A stretch of 64,000 nt of DNA from CAZYAK01 sp964403335 (GTDB lineage Bacteria > Patescibacteriota > Gracilibacteria > Peribacterales > Peribacteraceae). The notes under the pieces were generated by a model that was given only the letters and a program-made list of their open reading frames with translations, was not told where the DNA came from and did not search any database. The DNA lies in assembly GCA_964403335.1 (NCBI GenBank), contig CAYOFI010000008.1, positions 3,057 through 67,056 of the forward strand. Direction: 5' to 3'. Below, piece after piece: positions 40,492 to 48,570 of the stretch. The position numbers were made by a program, and so were the translations under genes. Positions within the stretch are counted from its first letter, which is position 1. Every line of letters begins with the position of its first letter.

Positions 40492-41850
40492 ATGGCCCTC
40501 TCCCAAGCAGCACTACAGGCAGCGACCCAAGCGATTGAGCAGCATCAGCGCTTGCTCATCGTCCCGCATGCGAATGTGGATCCGGATGGCATTTCCAGCG
40601 CTTTGGCCTGCGGAGAAATGTTCCGATCGCTTGGGAAAGACGTGACAGTTCTGTGCCCCGATCCGCTGCCGGAAGTGCTGCGGTTCTTGCCGGGGTTTGA
40701 TCACTTGCAGCAGGAGATCGCCGAGAGCCAGAACTTTGTGATCACCCTGCATTTGGATGAAGGCGTGGAAGTGGATAAGTTGCGGTACGCGGTCGAGGAC
40801 AAAAAAGTGAATATTATTGTGGTGCCCAAGAAGGGGAAGATCAACGCATCGCAGGTCGCGTTCCAACCGGGGGAACGGCCGTACGATTTGATCGTCGCGG
40901 TCGATACCGCCGACTTGGCGCTCTTCGGCCACATCTACGCCGAACACGTGGATCTGTTTTCGGAAGTGCCGATCTTGAATATCGATCACCACATCAGCAA
41001 CACGCAATACGGGCAGATTCAGTTGATCGATCCCACGGCGTCCAGTGCGACGGAGGTGCTCTATTCCTGGTTTTTGCAGCACCCGGAATGGAAGACGCGC
41101 ATCACGCCGGATATGGCGACGTTGCTACTGACCGGTCTCATCACCGACACGCGCAGTTTCCAGAACCCCAACACCACGCCGCGGTCGCTGGAAATCGCAT
41201 CGGAGCTATTGGAACGCGGCGCGCGGCAGCAGGAGATCATCCAGCAGATCTATAAAACCAAGCCGCTCAGCACGCTCAAGATTTGGGGCCGTGCGCTCAA
41301 TAGAATTCAGATGGATCCGCAGGCGCGCATCGTGTGGTCGTCCGTCAGCAAGGAAGATTTGCAGGAGATGGCGTCCAGCAGCAAAGAAACACATGGCATT
41401 TTGGACGAATTGATCTCCACCATTCCGGACGCCGACGTGTACGTGCTTTTCACGGAATTGGAAGACGGGGGGCTCAAAGCCAGCATGCGGTCCTCGGCAG
41501 CCATCGATGTCAGCCGTCTTGCGGGCGAGACGTTCGGCGGCGGCGGTCACCCGCGCGCATCCGGGTTCCGCGTGCGCCAATTCGAAAATTTCTCGCTGCA
41601 GGTTTTGGAATGCATCCGCACCCTTAAAGACGGTATCCGCCGTCAGCAGAAAGACGGCGGGGACGTCGTGGAAAGTACGCAGGCCCGTGCCGTGAATTTC
41701 CTCCAGGATACCGCCATGCCGTCCCGCCCCGACCGGATCCAGCAACCCGCCGGTCCCCAGACGGATGTGGTGCGGGACATCGCCGGAGGCAAAGATGCCA
41801 GCCAACCCGGGCAGGTGGACGTGGTGGGGGATTTAACGATGGATCAATAG
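40492..41850 (+). CDS. DHH-family phosphoesterase (NrnA-like)
   Basis: Predicted oligoribonuclease/nano-RNase or pAp phosphatase of the DHH-DHHA1 family. Visible are HANVDPDGISSALA (motif I), VAVDTADLALFG (motif II), the DHH motif in ILNIDHHISN (about residue 165), TGLITDTRSFQN, and the DHHA1 GGGGHPRASGF near residue 345. After residue ~380 a ~70-residue Gln/Pro-rich tail with no family similarity is added. The promoter contains TATAAT within an AT-rich palindrome, followed by a 20-base leader without Shine-Dalgarno. Confidence 0.85.
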   Translation: MALSQAALQAATQAIEQHQRLLIVPHANVDPDGISSALACGEMFRSLGKDVTVLCPDPLPEVLRFLPGFDHLQQEIAESQNFVITLHLDEGVEVDKLRYAVEDKKVNIIVVPKKGKINASQVAFQPGERPYDLIVAVDTADLALFGHIYAEHVDLFSEVPILNIDHHISNTQYGQIQLIDPTASSATEVLYSWFLQHPEWKTRITPDMATLLLTGLITDTRSFQNPNTTPRSLEIASELLERGARQQEIIQQIYKTKPLSTLKIWGRALNRIQMDPQARIVWSSVSKEDLQEMASSSKETHGILDELISTIPDADVYVLFTELEDGGLKASMRSSAAIDVSRLAGETFGGGGHPRASGFRVRQFENFSLQVLECIRTLKDGIRRQQKDGGDVVESTQARAVNFLQDTAMPSRPDRIQQPAGPQTDVVRDIAGGKDASQPGQVDVVGDLTMDQ

Positions 41851-41856
41851 CGCGCG

Positions 41857-41887
41857 CGTAGAGACGTGCGATTCGCACGTCTGTACT
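41857..41887. repeat. GTAnAGACGTGCGATTCGCACGTCT hairpin, copy 2
   Basis: GTAGAGACGTGCGA with TCGCACGTCTGTAC; outer CGCG/CGCG extend it. Same core as 35301-35329. Confidence 0.8.
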
Positions 41888-41941
41888 ACGCGGGCGTCCG
41901 ATGGTACGATAACCCCGTTCATCCACGTTTTTCCGAATTTT

Positions 41942-44284
41942 ATGCGCCTCGTGCAGGTGGCAAAAGCATTGGGTATGACAGGGCAAGAGCTCCGCAAAGA
42001 GCTCATGCAGGTCAATTTCGGCGTGAAGCCGACGGACCGCGAGGTGCCCGATGGGTTGGCCAAAGGCATCGTGCGTTTCATCGCGCAGAAGAAGGGGATC
42101 GTCGTGGATATCGAAACGCTGGGCATGGAGTTGGATGCGCCCGAAGACGGTCAGCAGGAGCAGAGCGACGGAGGGGAGACTGCGGAGCAATCCACAGGGG
42201 AAGCGTCATCAGCATCATCGCCCGACCCCGCCGCCGCCAAAAGCATCAAACCGCCACCCGCTCCCGTCTCTGCGGAAGGGCTGCATGTGCTGCGCAAGCT
42301 TTCGCTGGATGATGTGTCCAAGGATGCCATCCGCAAACAGCAGGAGCAGTTGAATGTGCACAAAGCCGCCAGCGAGGAAGCTCGCCGCGAGGAAAAAGCC
42401 ATGGCCGCACCGCGCAAGTCCGCGGCCCAGGCGCATCAAGAGCAGATCAAAAAGAAGGAAGGAAAGGTCCTGCTGCCCGATATGATTTCCGTCAAAGAGT
42501 TGGCGGAGAAGACGGGTATCCAGGTGCCCAAACTGATCCAGACGCTCATGAAAAACGGCATCATGGCCACCATCACGCAGTCGATCGACTACGACACGGC
42601 TGCCATCGTCATGACGGATTTGGGGGTGGAAACGCAGCGCGAACAGAAGACGGCCTCGGCCGAACACTTGCAAAGCCGCAACTTGCGCGAGCTGATGAAA
42701 GACGAAGCCGAAAAACTCCAACCCCGTCCGCCGGTCATTGTCGTGATGGGACACGTGGACCACGGAAAGACCGCCATTTTGGATGCCATTCGCCAGACGG
42801 ATGTGGTGTCGACGGAAGCGGGCGGTATCACGCAGCACATCGGCGCGTATCAGGTGGAACATACGGTGGATGGCGTCAGCCGCAAGATCACGTTCTTGGA
42901 TACTCCCGGTCATGAAGCCTTCACGGCCATGCGCGCGCGCGGCGCCCAGGTGACGGATATCGTCATCTTGGTGGTCTCCGCCGAGGAAGGCGTCAAAGCC
43001 ACGACCATCGCAGCCCTCAACCCCGCCGAAGAAGCGGACGTGCCCAGCATCGGGGCCCNNNNNNNNNNTCACGCCACCATGCCACAAAACCCGCCAGCCC
43101 TCAAAGACCTCATCCGCGCCGACCCCGACCGCGTGAAAGGCGAATTGGCGCAATACGGTCTGCAGCCGGAAGAATGGGGTGGCACCACGCCCATGGTCCC
43201 GTGCTCAGCTGTCACCAAGCAGGGGATCCCGGACTTGCTCGATCACATCATCCTTTTGGCCGATCTGCGCGAGTTCAAAGCCAACCCCGACCGCAAAGCC
43301 GTCGCCACGATCATCGAAAGCCATTTGCATACGTCACTCGGGCCCTTGGCGACCGTCATCGTGAACACCGGCACATTGCGTGTGGGCGATATCATCGTCT
43401 GCGGGGAGGTGACGGGCAAAGTGAAGTCGCTCACCGATGCGCACGGCAAGCGTCTGCACGATGTGCCGCCGTCCGGCCCCGCGCGCGTCTCCGGGTTTGA
43501 CCGCGTGCCGAAGATCGGCGATATCTTGCAGGCCGTGTCCTCGGACCGCGAAGGCAAGGCGTTGCTGGAACAGGTGCGGGAGTTTGCGGGCGGTGAACAG
43601 AAGCGCAATTTTGCCGATTTGGTCACCCGCCTGAGCGAAGGCAGAATCACGTACCTCAAAGTCGTCTTGAAGACCGATGCGCAAGGTTCCCTGGAAGCCC
43701 TGCAGGAGGCGCTCAGCAAGCTTTCTGCGGAAGAGGGCATGGTCTCCGTCAAAGTCATCCACGGCGCCGTGGGAGGGGTCTCCGAAAACGACGTGATGAT
43801 GGCCGCGGCCAGCGACGGCGTGGTCTTGGCGTTCAACGTGCCGGTCTCGCCGGACGTGCTGCGCACCGCCGAGCGCGAAGGCATCCAGGTTCGCCAGTAC
43901 CGCATCCTCTACGAATTGCTGGATGAAGTGACGGCCCTTCTGGGCGGACTGATTCAGCCTGTGGAACAGGAGACCATCCTGGGTCACTTGGAAGTGCGCG
44001 GCGTGTTCCTCACGAAAAAATCCGAGCAGATCATCGGCGGCAAGGTCATCGACGGCGTCTTCAAGCGCGTGCCGTTCCGGTTGATGCGCCCTTCGTCAGG
44101 CTCAGGACAGGCTCTTGAACAGATAGGCACAGGCCGTGTTCTTTCGCTCAAGCACGTCGATAAAGACATCAAAGAAGCCAAAGAAGGCAGCGAGTGCGGT
44201 ATGCGCGTGGACACATCGGCCCCTGTCCAAGAAGGCGATGTGCTGGAGGCGTACATCCGCGAGTTTAAGAAGAAGGAGGCCTGA
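41942..44284 (+). CDS. infB: Translation initiation factor IF-2 (contains an assembly gap)
   Basis: GTPase that places initiator tRNA on the ribosome. Visible are an N-terminal IF2N-like helix region (MRLVQVAKALGMTGQELRKE in part), a second IF2N module (ISVKELAEKTGIQVPKLIQ), G1 GHVDHGKT, G2/G3 GGITQHIGAYQV and DTPGHEAF, and domains II to IV. G4 (NKxD) is not seen because ten N lie at 43059-43068, and the residues to the right (HATMPQNPPALKDL) are not family-like. Near the C-terminus, residues ~717-725 (PSSGSGQAL) are encoded by a dispersed repeat inserted in frame between FRLMR and GTGRVLSLK. Confidence 0.95.
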   Translation: MRLVQVAKALGMTGQELRKELMQVNFGVKPTDREVPDGLAKGIVRFIAQKKGIVVDIETLGMELDAPEDGQQEQSDGGETAEQSTGEASSASSPDPAAAKSIKPPPAPVSAEGLHVLRKLSLDDVSKDAIRKQQEQLNVHKAASEEARREEKAMAAPRKSAAQAHQEQIKKKEGKVLLPDMISVKELAEKTGIQVPKLIQTLMKNGIMATITQSIDYDTAAIVMTDLGVETQREQKTASAEHLQSRNLRELMKDEAEKLQPRPPVIVVMGHVDHGKTAILDAIRQTDVVSTEAGGITQHIGAYQVEHTVDGVSRKITFLDTPGHEAFTAMRARGAQVTDIVILVVSAEEGVKATTIAALNPAEEADVPSIGAXXXXHATMPQNPPALKDLIRADPDRVKGELAQYGLQPEEWGGTTPMVPCSAVTKQGIPDLLDHIILLADLREFKANPDRKAVATIIESHLHTSLGPLATVIVNTGTLRVGDIIVCGEVTGKVKSLTDAHGKRLHDVPPSGPARVSGFDRVPKIGDILQAVSSDREGKALLEQVREFAGGEQKRNFADLVTRLSEGRITYLKVVLKTDAQGSLEALQEALSKLSAEEGMVSVKVIHGAVGGVSENDVMMAAASDGVVLAFNVPVSPDVLRTAEREGIQVRQYRILYELLDEVTALLGGLIQPVEQETILGHLEVRGVFLTKKSEQIIGGKVIDGVFKRVPFRLMRPSSGSGQALEQIGTGRVLSLKHVDKDIKEAKEGSECGMRVDTSAPVQEGDVLEAYIREFKKKEA
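43059..43068. other. Assembly gap (10 N) inside infB
   Basis: Placeholder of unknown length at the G4 region of the GTPase domain. Confidence 0.95.
44089..44120. repeat. TTCGTCAGGCTCAGGACAGG-type repeat inside infB
   Basis: The dispersed CCTTCGnCAGGCTCAGG motif family (compare 22192-22260) read in frame as Pro-Ser-Ser-Gly-Ser-Gly-Gln-Ala-Leu. Confidence 0.7.
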
Positions 44285-44290
44285 TGTCAC

Positions 44291-44416
44291 AAATTGCACC
44301 GAAGATGCCAAGATCCAAAAAAGTCTCCAATGTATCAATTCTAAATAAACAATACTGTGAACATTCGATGATTGCTTTTTGGTTTTTCACTGTTTCTTGT
44401 TTCTTCGGTGCAATTA
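44291..44416 (+). mobile_element. MITE-like inverted-repeat element, copy C
   Basis: About 126 bp. Ends AATTGCACCGAAGATGCCAAG and TTCTTGTTTCTTCGGTGCAATT are inverted. The left side resembles copy A read in reverse, where ACCAAAGATGCCAAGAAACA occurs. The middle differs from A and B. It starts six bases after the infB stop and its last bases contain the stop codon of the convergent gene. Confidence 0.72.
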
Positions 44417-45625
44417 TCCATGTCCCGGCAATGCTGCGAAATCCTCGGGCCCCGCGCCCGCTTGCAGAAAACTGGTGATGAATGCCTGAGCATGCTCACT
44501 TCTTTTCACGCCAAACAGCGCATTTAATACGCGGAAATCGTTGTTTTGCAGCATGCTGGTCAGACGATCGCGCAAGGGGGATGCGCCCGGTGCAAAGTGA
44601 TTCAGTATCTGCTCTTGCTCTTGGGGCAACAGGGCATCTGTGCGGCGGAGGAGCTTGCGGATCTCCGGGGGAACCTCCGGGGAGGCCATCTGCTTTGCCA
44701 GCTCTGCCATCGGTGCCCGCACGGCGGGCTCGCGCAGGTTGTACTTGTGTGCCAGGCGCACATAATCGCCATTCATCTGGCCCAAAAAACCGATTTCCTG
44801 CAGCCATCGGTCGGTGGAGGTGATGAGCTCCACATTCCCGCTGTTGCCGACTTTGATCAGCTTGTGGGCCAAGCAATTCGCCACCAGTGCGCCGCACCAG
44901 AGCAGTCCGGAATTCATGCGTTGGGCCCGTGCGTCGTCATCCGTTTCCATGAACGCCAAGCCCAGCAGTGCTGCAGCGGTAGGCGCCAGCAGAAACATAC
45001 CGCCCATCTGGATCATCGTGCCCGTGCGGGCGTACCGCTCGCTTTTGTACGGCGTGTTGGGTCGAAGCGCAATGAGTTGATTATTCAAGTAGCTCCCTTG
45101 CGGGGGCGCCCCGACGGCGTTGGCGTATTCCAGAAAGACCGCTTGGGTTTGCTGCAAAAGCGCTGCAGACGGATACAAAGCCGGATGCGCGTTGTCGACC
45201 CGCAAACTCTGCAGGTACCCCAGGCCGTGCTCGACTGTTTTCAGAATCTGGAACGGGTTCAGACGACGGTTCTCTTCCGTGTCGGGATTACTGGCTTTGA
45301 TGAGCTGGCGCAAAATGCCTGCCGTATCCCGGCCGATGGGATGATCGAACGACTCAAATTGCGAGAGCAGTGCTTGTGCATGGCCATGCAATTGCAACGA
45401 GGCAATGCGGCCACGCGCGAGTGTTTGCCACTCCCCGAAGGATCGCTGCATTTCGCCCCGGACGATCTTCTCCGTGCCCTCACTTCCCGCAAGCGACGTG
45501 GCGAACCGCAAGCGCTGGTCGCTGGTGCCTAAATGCATGCCGGCCAGGGCCGTCTCGCGCGTGTCGCCAAGGGCTTCCGCACGGGGCGGGAGTTCGGGGG
45601 CCGATGAGGGACCGAATGCTGACAT
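44414..45625 (-). CDS. Unassigned protein with central membrane segment, VirB6-like operon
   Basis: A 403-residue protein. Residues 1-205 are soluble and helical. A hydrophobic stretch (about 205-225, MGGMFLLAPTAAALLGLAFM) and a weaker one after it follow, then a soluble C-terminal part with KLLRRTDALLPQEQEQIL. It begins six bases after the VirB6-like gene ends, so it is co-transcribed and may belong to the same secretion apparatus. No family is recognised. Its TAA is formed by the end of inverted-repeat element C. Confidence 0.6.
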   Translation of the reverse strand: MSAFGPSSAPELPPRAEALGDTRETALAGMHLGTSDQRLRFATSLAGSEGTEKIVRGEMQRSFGEWQTLARGRIASLQLHGHAQALLSQFESFDHPIGRDTAGILRQLIKASNPDTEENRRLNPFQILKTVEHGLGYLQSLRVDNAHPALYPSAALLQQTQAVFLEYANAVGAPPQGSYLNNQLIALRPNTPYKSERYARTGTMIQMGGMFLLAPTAAALLGLAFMETDDDARAQRMNSGLLWCGALVANCLAHKLIKVGNSGNVELITSTDRWLQEIGFLGQMNGDYVRLAHKYNLREPAVRAPMAELAKQMASPEVPPEIRKLLRRTDALLPQEQEQILNHFAPGASPLRDRLTSMLQNNDFRVLNALFGVKRSEHAQAFITSFLQAGAGPEDFAALPGHG

Positions 45626-45631
45626 AGAGGT

Positions 45632-47527
45632 TTATGCGCCGGGAATGATGCGCGTGGCGCCGCCGTTCTCGCGCAGGCGTTTGATGATTCTTTCGCGTTG
45701 CTCCGGCGTGAAGCCTAAGCCGAGCAACGTGCCTTCCATTGCTTCCAATTCGCTCATGCCCTTGAACTTGCCGCTGCGAGTGAGCGCCTCGGCAATCTTC
45801 TTGAGGCTTTCGTCCATCGCTGCAGGGTTGGCAGGATTGGCGGCTGCGGTCTTGAAAGCCGTCTCGACATGCACCCGGACTTCGCCGTGGATGGCCGGCA
45901 TTTCCATGATGAGTTTTGCCGCCTTGTTGCCTTCCGTGGAGAGGCGCTGACCGCTTTGCTGTTTGCGCTGCTCCGCGCGCTGGCGCAACACCTCCGGCCA
46001 TAATTGCAGCGAGCCGCCCGCGCGGATCTGGTTGAGACCTGTTTGCGGGTTGAGAGCGAAGCCCAGGTCCGCCACCGATGCCTTGGCCCCGTCCTTGGCG
46101 TTGGGGATGGGGATGATCGGGACATTGAGCAGCCCTTGCTGAGCCAACTTGAACGCATTTTGACCGAAGCCCTTGATGCCTTCCGTGAAGAAGTTGACCG
46201 TCTCGCCGCCGCTCTTGAGGGATTCGAAGGAATACTTCCAGACGATGTAAATGGAGATGATCATCCACATCATCTGCCACAGCGAACTTACGCTGGAAAA
46301 CACTGCTATCGGCTGAATGCTGTTGAAGACCCCCGGCGGGGACGTCTGTGCCCCGGCATTCACCATGATGAAGCCGATGGTGAAGGGGACGGCGACTTTC
46401 GCGGGCAAGAATACGGCGTTTATGAATTGCTCCATGAAGAGCTTTTTGGGGTTCATTTCGCCAAAGACCGAGTCGCCAAACACATAGCCCAGTGCCGTCA
46501 GCGGCATGAAAGCCATTGTCACCCACAGCACGGGGATACGCATGAAGAATGCGGCTACCAGCGCCAGGAGCGGGAAGAAAATCGCGACGTGGAACAGCAG
46601 AATAATCACCAGTTTGATGACTTCTGCGATCAGTCCGAGCGATTGCTCCACGGGCCCGCCCGGCAGCGGCCCGATGCCTCCGGCGCGCGGATCGCTGATT
46701 TGGATCAACGACTGCAGGCGGGCATGGTTCACAATCAGTCCGTTCAGCACTCCGGAATGCATATGCGCGTTCACCGTGGCCTCCGGCGACCCGATGCTGA
46801 CTTTGCGGATGCAGACCAGCGGACGAAGAATGCAGGTCCATCCAGTGGTGAGAGGTTGGCCATTGTTGGCGCGCAGTACGCCGTTGAGGTCAATAAGCTG
46901 TGTTTGATCGAAGAACGCATAGTCTACGACCACGTCGCAGGGCCGTGAGGGTTCTGTGGCGGTCGGGGGGAGGACGCATCCTGTGTTGTCCAGGAGTGAG
47001 GGGATTTGATAGACCGTGTACGTGAGGATTTGCGCGGCATCAAAGACCGCCCGGGGCAAGAACCAAGAGAAGTTCACCAAGACGACTGCCATCACGAATT
47101 TGGGCAGCGCCGTTTTGATCATGGTGGCATCGGATTTGACGATCATGACAATCGCTCCGGCAATCAATCCCAGTGCCAGTCCCAAATTGACGAGATCACG
47201 GCACAGCTGCCAGATTTCGCGCAACATATTTGTGAGGCCGGGCCCGCCTTCCAGATCAAAAATCCAGATGGGGTCCAGCACCTGGTCCAAGAACATGAAG
47301 AGGAACCAGATGATCGAGTTGATGATGGTGATCAAAAACGAGGTGATCTGTTTCGTAAAATCCACGAAAGTCCCCGTGAAGGTGAAGGGCAACATCGTTC
47401 CGGATCCGGCTGCCGCCTGAGCATGCGCAACGGACAATCCAAACCCATCCCACCCCGGAAGAATCATCATGACAATAAGACTTGTCAGAAGGCCCAGCCC
47501 GATCGCAAATTTTGTTTTCCAAGTCAT
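45632..47527 (-). CDS. VirB6/TrbL-like polytopic membrane protein
   Basis: A 631-residue protein. A signal-like first helix (residues ~5-38, ending near SVAHAQA) is followed by six or more transmembrane helices up to about residue 460 (for example IITSFLITIINSIIWFLFMF-type stretches and LFHVAIFFPLLALVAAFFM). A soluble charged C-terminal region of ~170 residues ends in GGATRIIPGA. This is the layout of VirB6-like channel components of type IV secretion seen in Patescibacteria. Start choice: ATG 47527 lies exactly six bases after TATACT, itself 17 bases from TTGAGC. The pilin-like gene at 13802 could be a partner. Confidence 0.65.
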   Translation of the reverse strand: MTWKTKFAIGLGLLTSLIVMMILPGWDGFGLSVAHAQAAAGSGTMLPFTFTGTFVDFTKQITSFLITIINSIIWFLFMFLDQVLDPIWIFDLEGGPGLTNMLREIWQLCRDLVNLGLALGLIAGAIVMIVKSDATMIKTALPKFVMAVVLVNFSWFLPRAVFDAAQILTYTVYQIPSLLDNTGCVLPPTATEPSRPCDVVVDYAFFDQTQLIDLNGVLRANNGQPLTTGWTCILRPLVCIRKVSIGSPEATVNAHMHSGVLNGLIVNHARLQSLIQISDPRAGGIGPLPGGPVEQSLGLIAEVIKLVIILLFHVAIFFPLLALVAAFFMRIPVLWVTMAFMPLTALGYVFGDSVFGEMNPKKLFMEQFINAVFLPAKVAVPFTIGFIMVNAGAQTSPPGVFNSIQPIAVFSSVSSLWQMMWMIISIYIVWKYSFESLKSGGETVNFFTEGIKGFGQNAFKLAQQGLLNVPIIPIPNAKDGAKASVADLGFALNPQTGLNQIRAGGSLQLWPEVLRQRAEQRKQQSGQRLSTEGNKAAKLIMEMPAIHGEVRVHVETAFKTAAANPANPAAMDESLKKIAEALTRSGKFKGMSELEAMEGTLLGLGFTPEQRERIIKRLRENGGATRIIPGA

Positions 47528-47533
47528 CTCCGT

Positions 47534-47539
47534 AGTATA
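47534..47539 (-). promoter_or_regulatory. -10-like TATACT six bases before the VirB6-like start
   Basis: Minus strand: TTGAGC, 17 bases, TATACT, ACGGAG, ATG at 47527. The best complete promoter among the leaderless candidates. Confidence 0.6.
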
Positions 47540-47742
47540 GCAAAATATACCCAAATGCTCAATCGCCAAGTGGGGGAGAGGGGCCAGACAAAACCGCTTG
47601 TGCATGGGAAAATCCCGCACAGGCACCCACGAATATATCTACACAACAAATAGACTTTTTAAGCGAGTATAAATTGTGTTCATAAATCGACGTGAAGAAT
47701 CCTATTCAAGAAGTTTTACATCAGTGTGAAGCCAAAAAGATC

Positions 47743-47757
47743 GCACATTATTTGTGC
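47743..47757. promoter_or_regulatory. GCACA-N5-TGTGC palindrome upstream of the HTH-NTase gene
   Basis: Operator-like; matches the palindrome upstream of ftsA (19222-19235). It could bind the HTH protein encoded just downstream. Confidence 0.35.
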
Positions 47758-47820
47758 ACAGTGCCATGAGTAATTTTCTTGCACTGACACACTCCTAGTG
47801 AGTAAGGTTTGTGATCAGCG

Positions 47821-47850
47821 CCCACCCGAAGGGTCCCCTTTGGGGCCAGC
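47821..47850. repeat. CCCGAAGGGTCCCCTTTGGGG hairpin pair
   Basis: Relative of 9036-9062, directly before the regulator start. Confidence 0.5.
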
Positions 47851-47863
47851 GCTACGCAACCCC

Positions 47864-48451
47864 ATGCCATCCTCCACGCTTAAAGCATTGTTCAGCTCGC
47901 AAACCCGTGTGAAATTGCTCTCCACATTCCTTCTTCACCCGGAAAAGGAGTACTTCATCCGTGAGCTCACGCGCTTGCTGGGGGAACAGATCAACTCCAT
48001 CCGCCGCGAACTGGAAAATCTCCGCCGCATCGGTCTGGTGAAGGCGCGGCACCGCAATCGTAAGAAGTTCTATCACGTAGATACCGAATTCCCGCTCTTC
48101 GCGGATCTGCGGAATATCTTTTCCAAAGATGTACAGACGGAAAGCCCCCTCATCAGCAGCCTGAAGCGCTTGCCGAACGTCCAACTCGTCCTCCTGGCCG
48201 GTTCCTTTGCGGGCACGGAAAGCAAAGTCGACTTGCTCATCGTCGGTCCCGTCCAGCGCGAGCTGCTGGAGGCTCTTCTGTTGCAGGATCCCACCCACAA
48301 GAACGTGAAGTATTCCATCTTCTCCGAAGCAGACTTCTTGTACCGCTTGAGCCTGAAAGACCGCTTTATTCAAGAAATCCTGCACGATCCGCGCCATCTT
48401 ATCGTCTACAACACCATCCAGAAGCAGATTGAGGAAGCGCAGGGGAAATAG
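47864..48451 (+). CDS. Winged-helix regulator with degenerate nucleotidyltransferase domain
   Basis: A 195-residue protein from ATG 47864. Residues ~1-75 form a winged helix of ArsR/MarR type (RELTRLLGEQINSIRRELENL, then GLVKARHRNRKKFYHVD as the wing). Residues ~100-190 resemble the MNT-type nucleotidyltransferase fold: VLLAGSFAGTESKVDLLIVG matches G-S-F-x(n)-S-D-x-D-L, but Lys replaces the first Asp, so catalysis is doubtful. It is probably a DNA-binding regulator. A palindrome upstream may be its own operator. The frame is open upstream to 47798 through repeat sequence. Confidence 0.75.
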   Translation: MPSSTLKALFSSQTRVKLLSTFLLHPEKEYFIRELTRLLGEQINSIRRELENLRRIGLVKARHRNRKKFYHVDTEFPLFADLRNIFSKDVQTESPLISSLKRLPNVQLVLLAGSFAGTESKVDLLIVGPVQRELLEALLLQDPTHKNVKYSIFSEADFLYRLSLKDRFIQEILHDPRHLIVYNTIQKQIEEAQGK

Positions 48452-48462
48452 AGACCGGGGTT

Positions 48463-48516
48463 CAGAAACCAAAAACCAGGACAACAGGGCTTTTGGCCTC
48501 TGGTCTTTGGTTTTTA
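48463..48516. repeat. Word-type hairpin (AGAAACC family)
   Basis: CAGAAACCAAAAACCAGG pairs with CCTCTGGTCTTTGGTTTTT. It follows the regulator gene and ends in TTTTTA, so a terminator function is possible. Confidence 0.78.
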
Positions 48517-48570
48517 CGGTCAGGAAGGTCTTTACACGACCCGGAAATATCAGTACTCTCTCCCAGCTCT

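Larger units (their letters stand above)
47540..47863. other. Intergenic region with candidate regulatory sites
   Basis: 324 bases between divergent genes. It holds AT-rich sequence with TATAAAT (near 47669), the GCACA-N5-TGTGC palindrome (47743-47757), TTGCACTG (47779-47786) and a GC hairpin pair (47821-47850). No coding potential seen. Confidence 0.5.

Noticed and set aside
42215..43153. 312-codon antisense frame over infB
   Set aside because: Shadow frame spanning the N gap, no motif.
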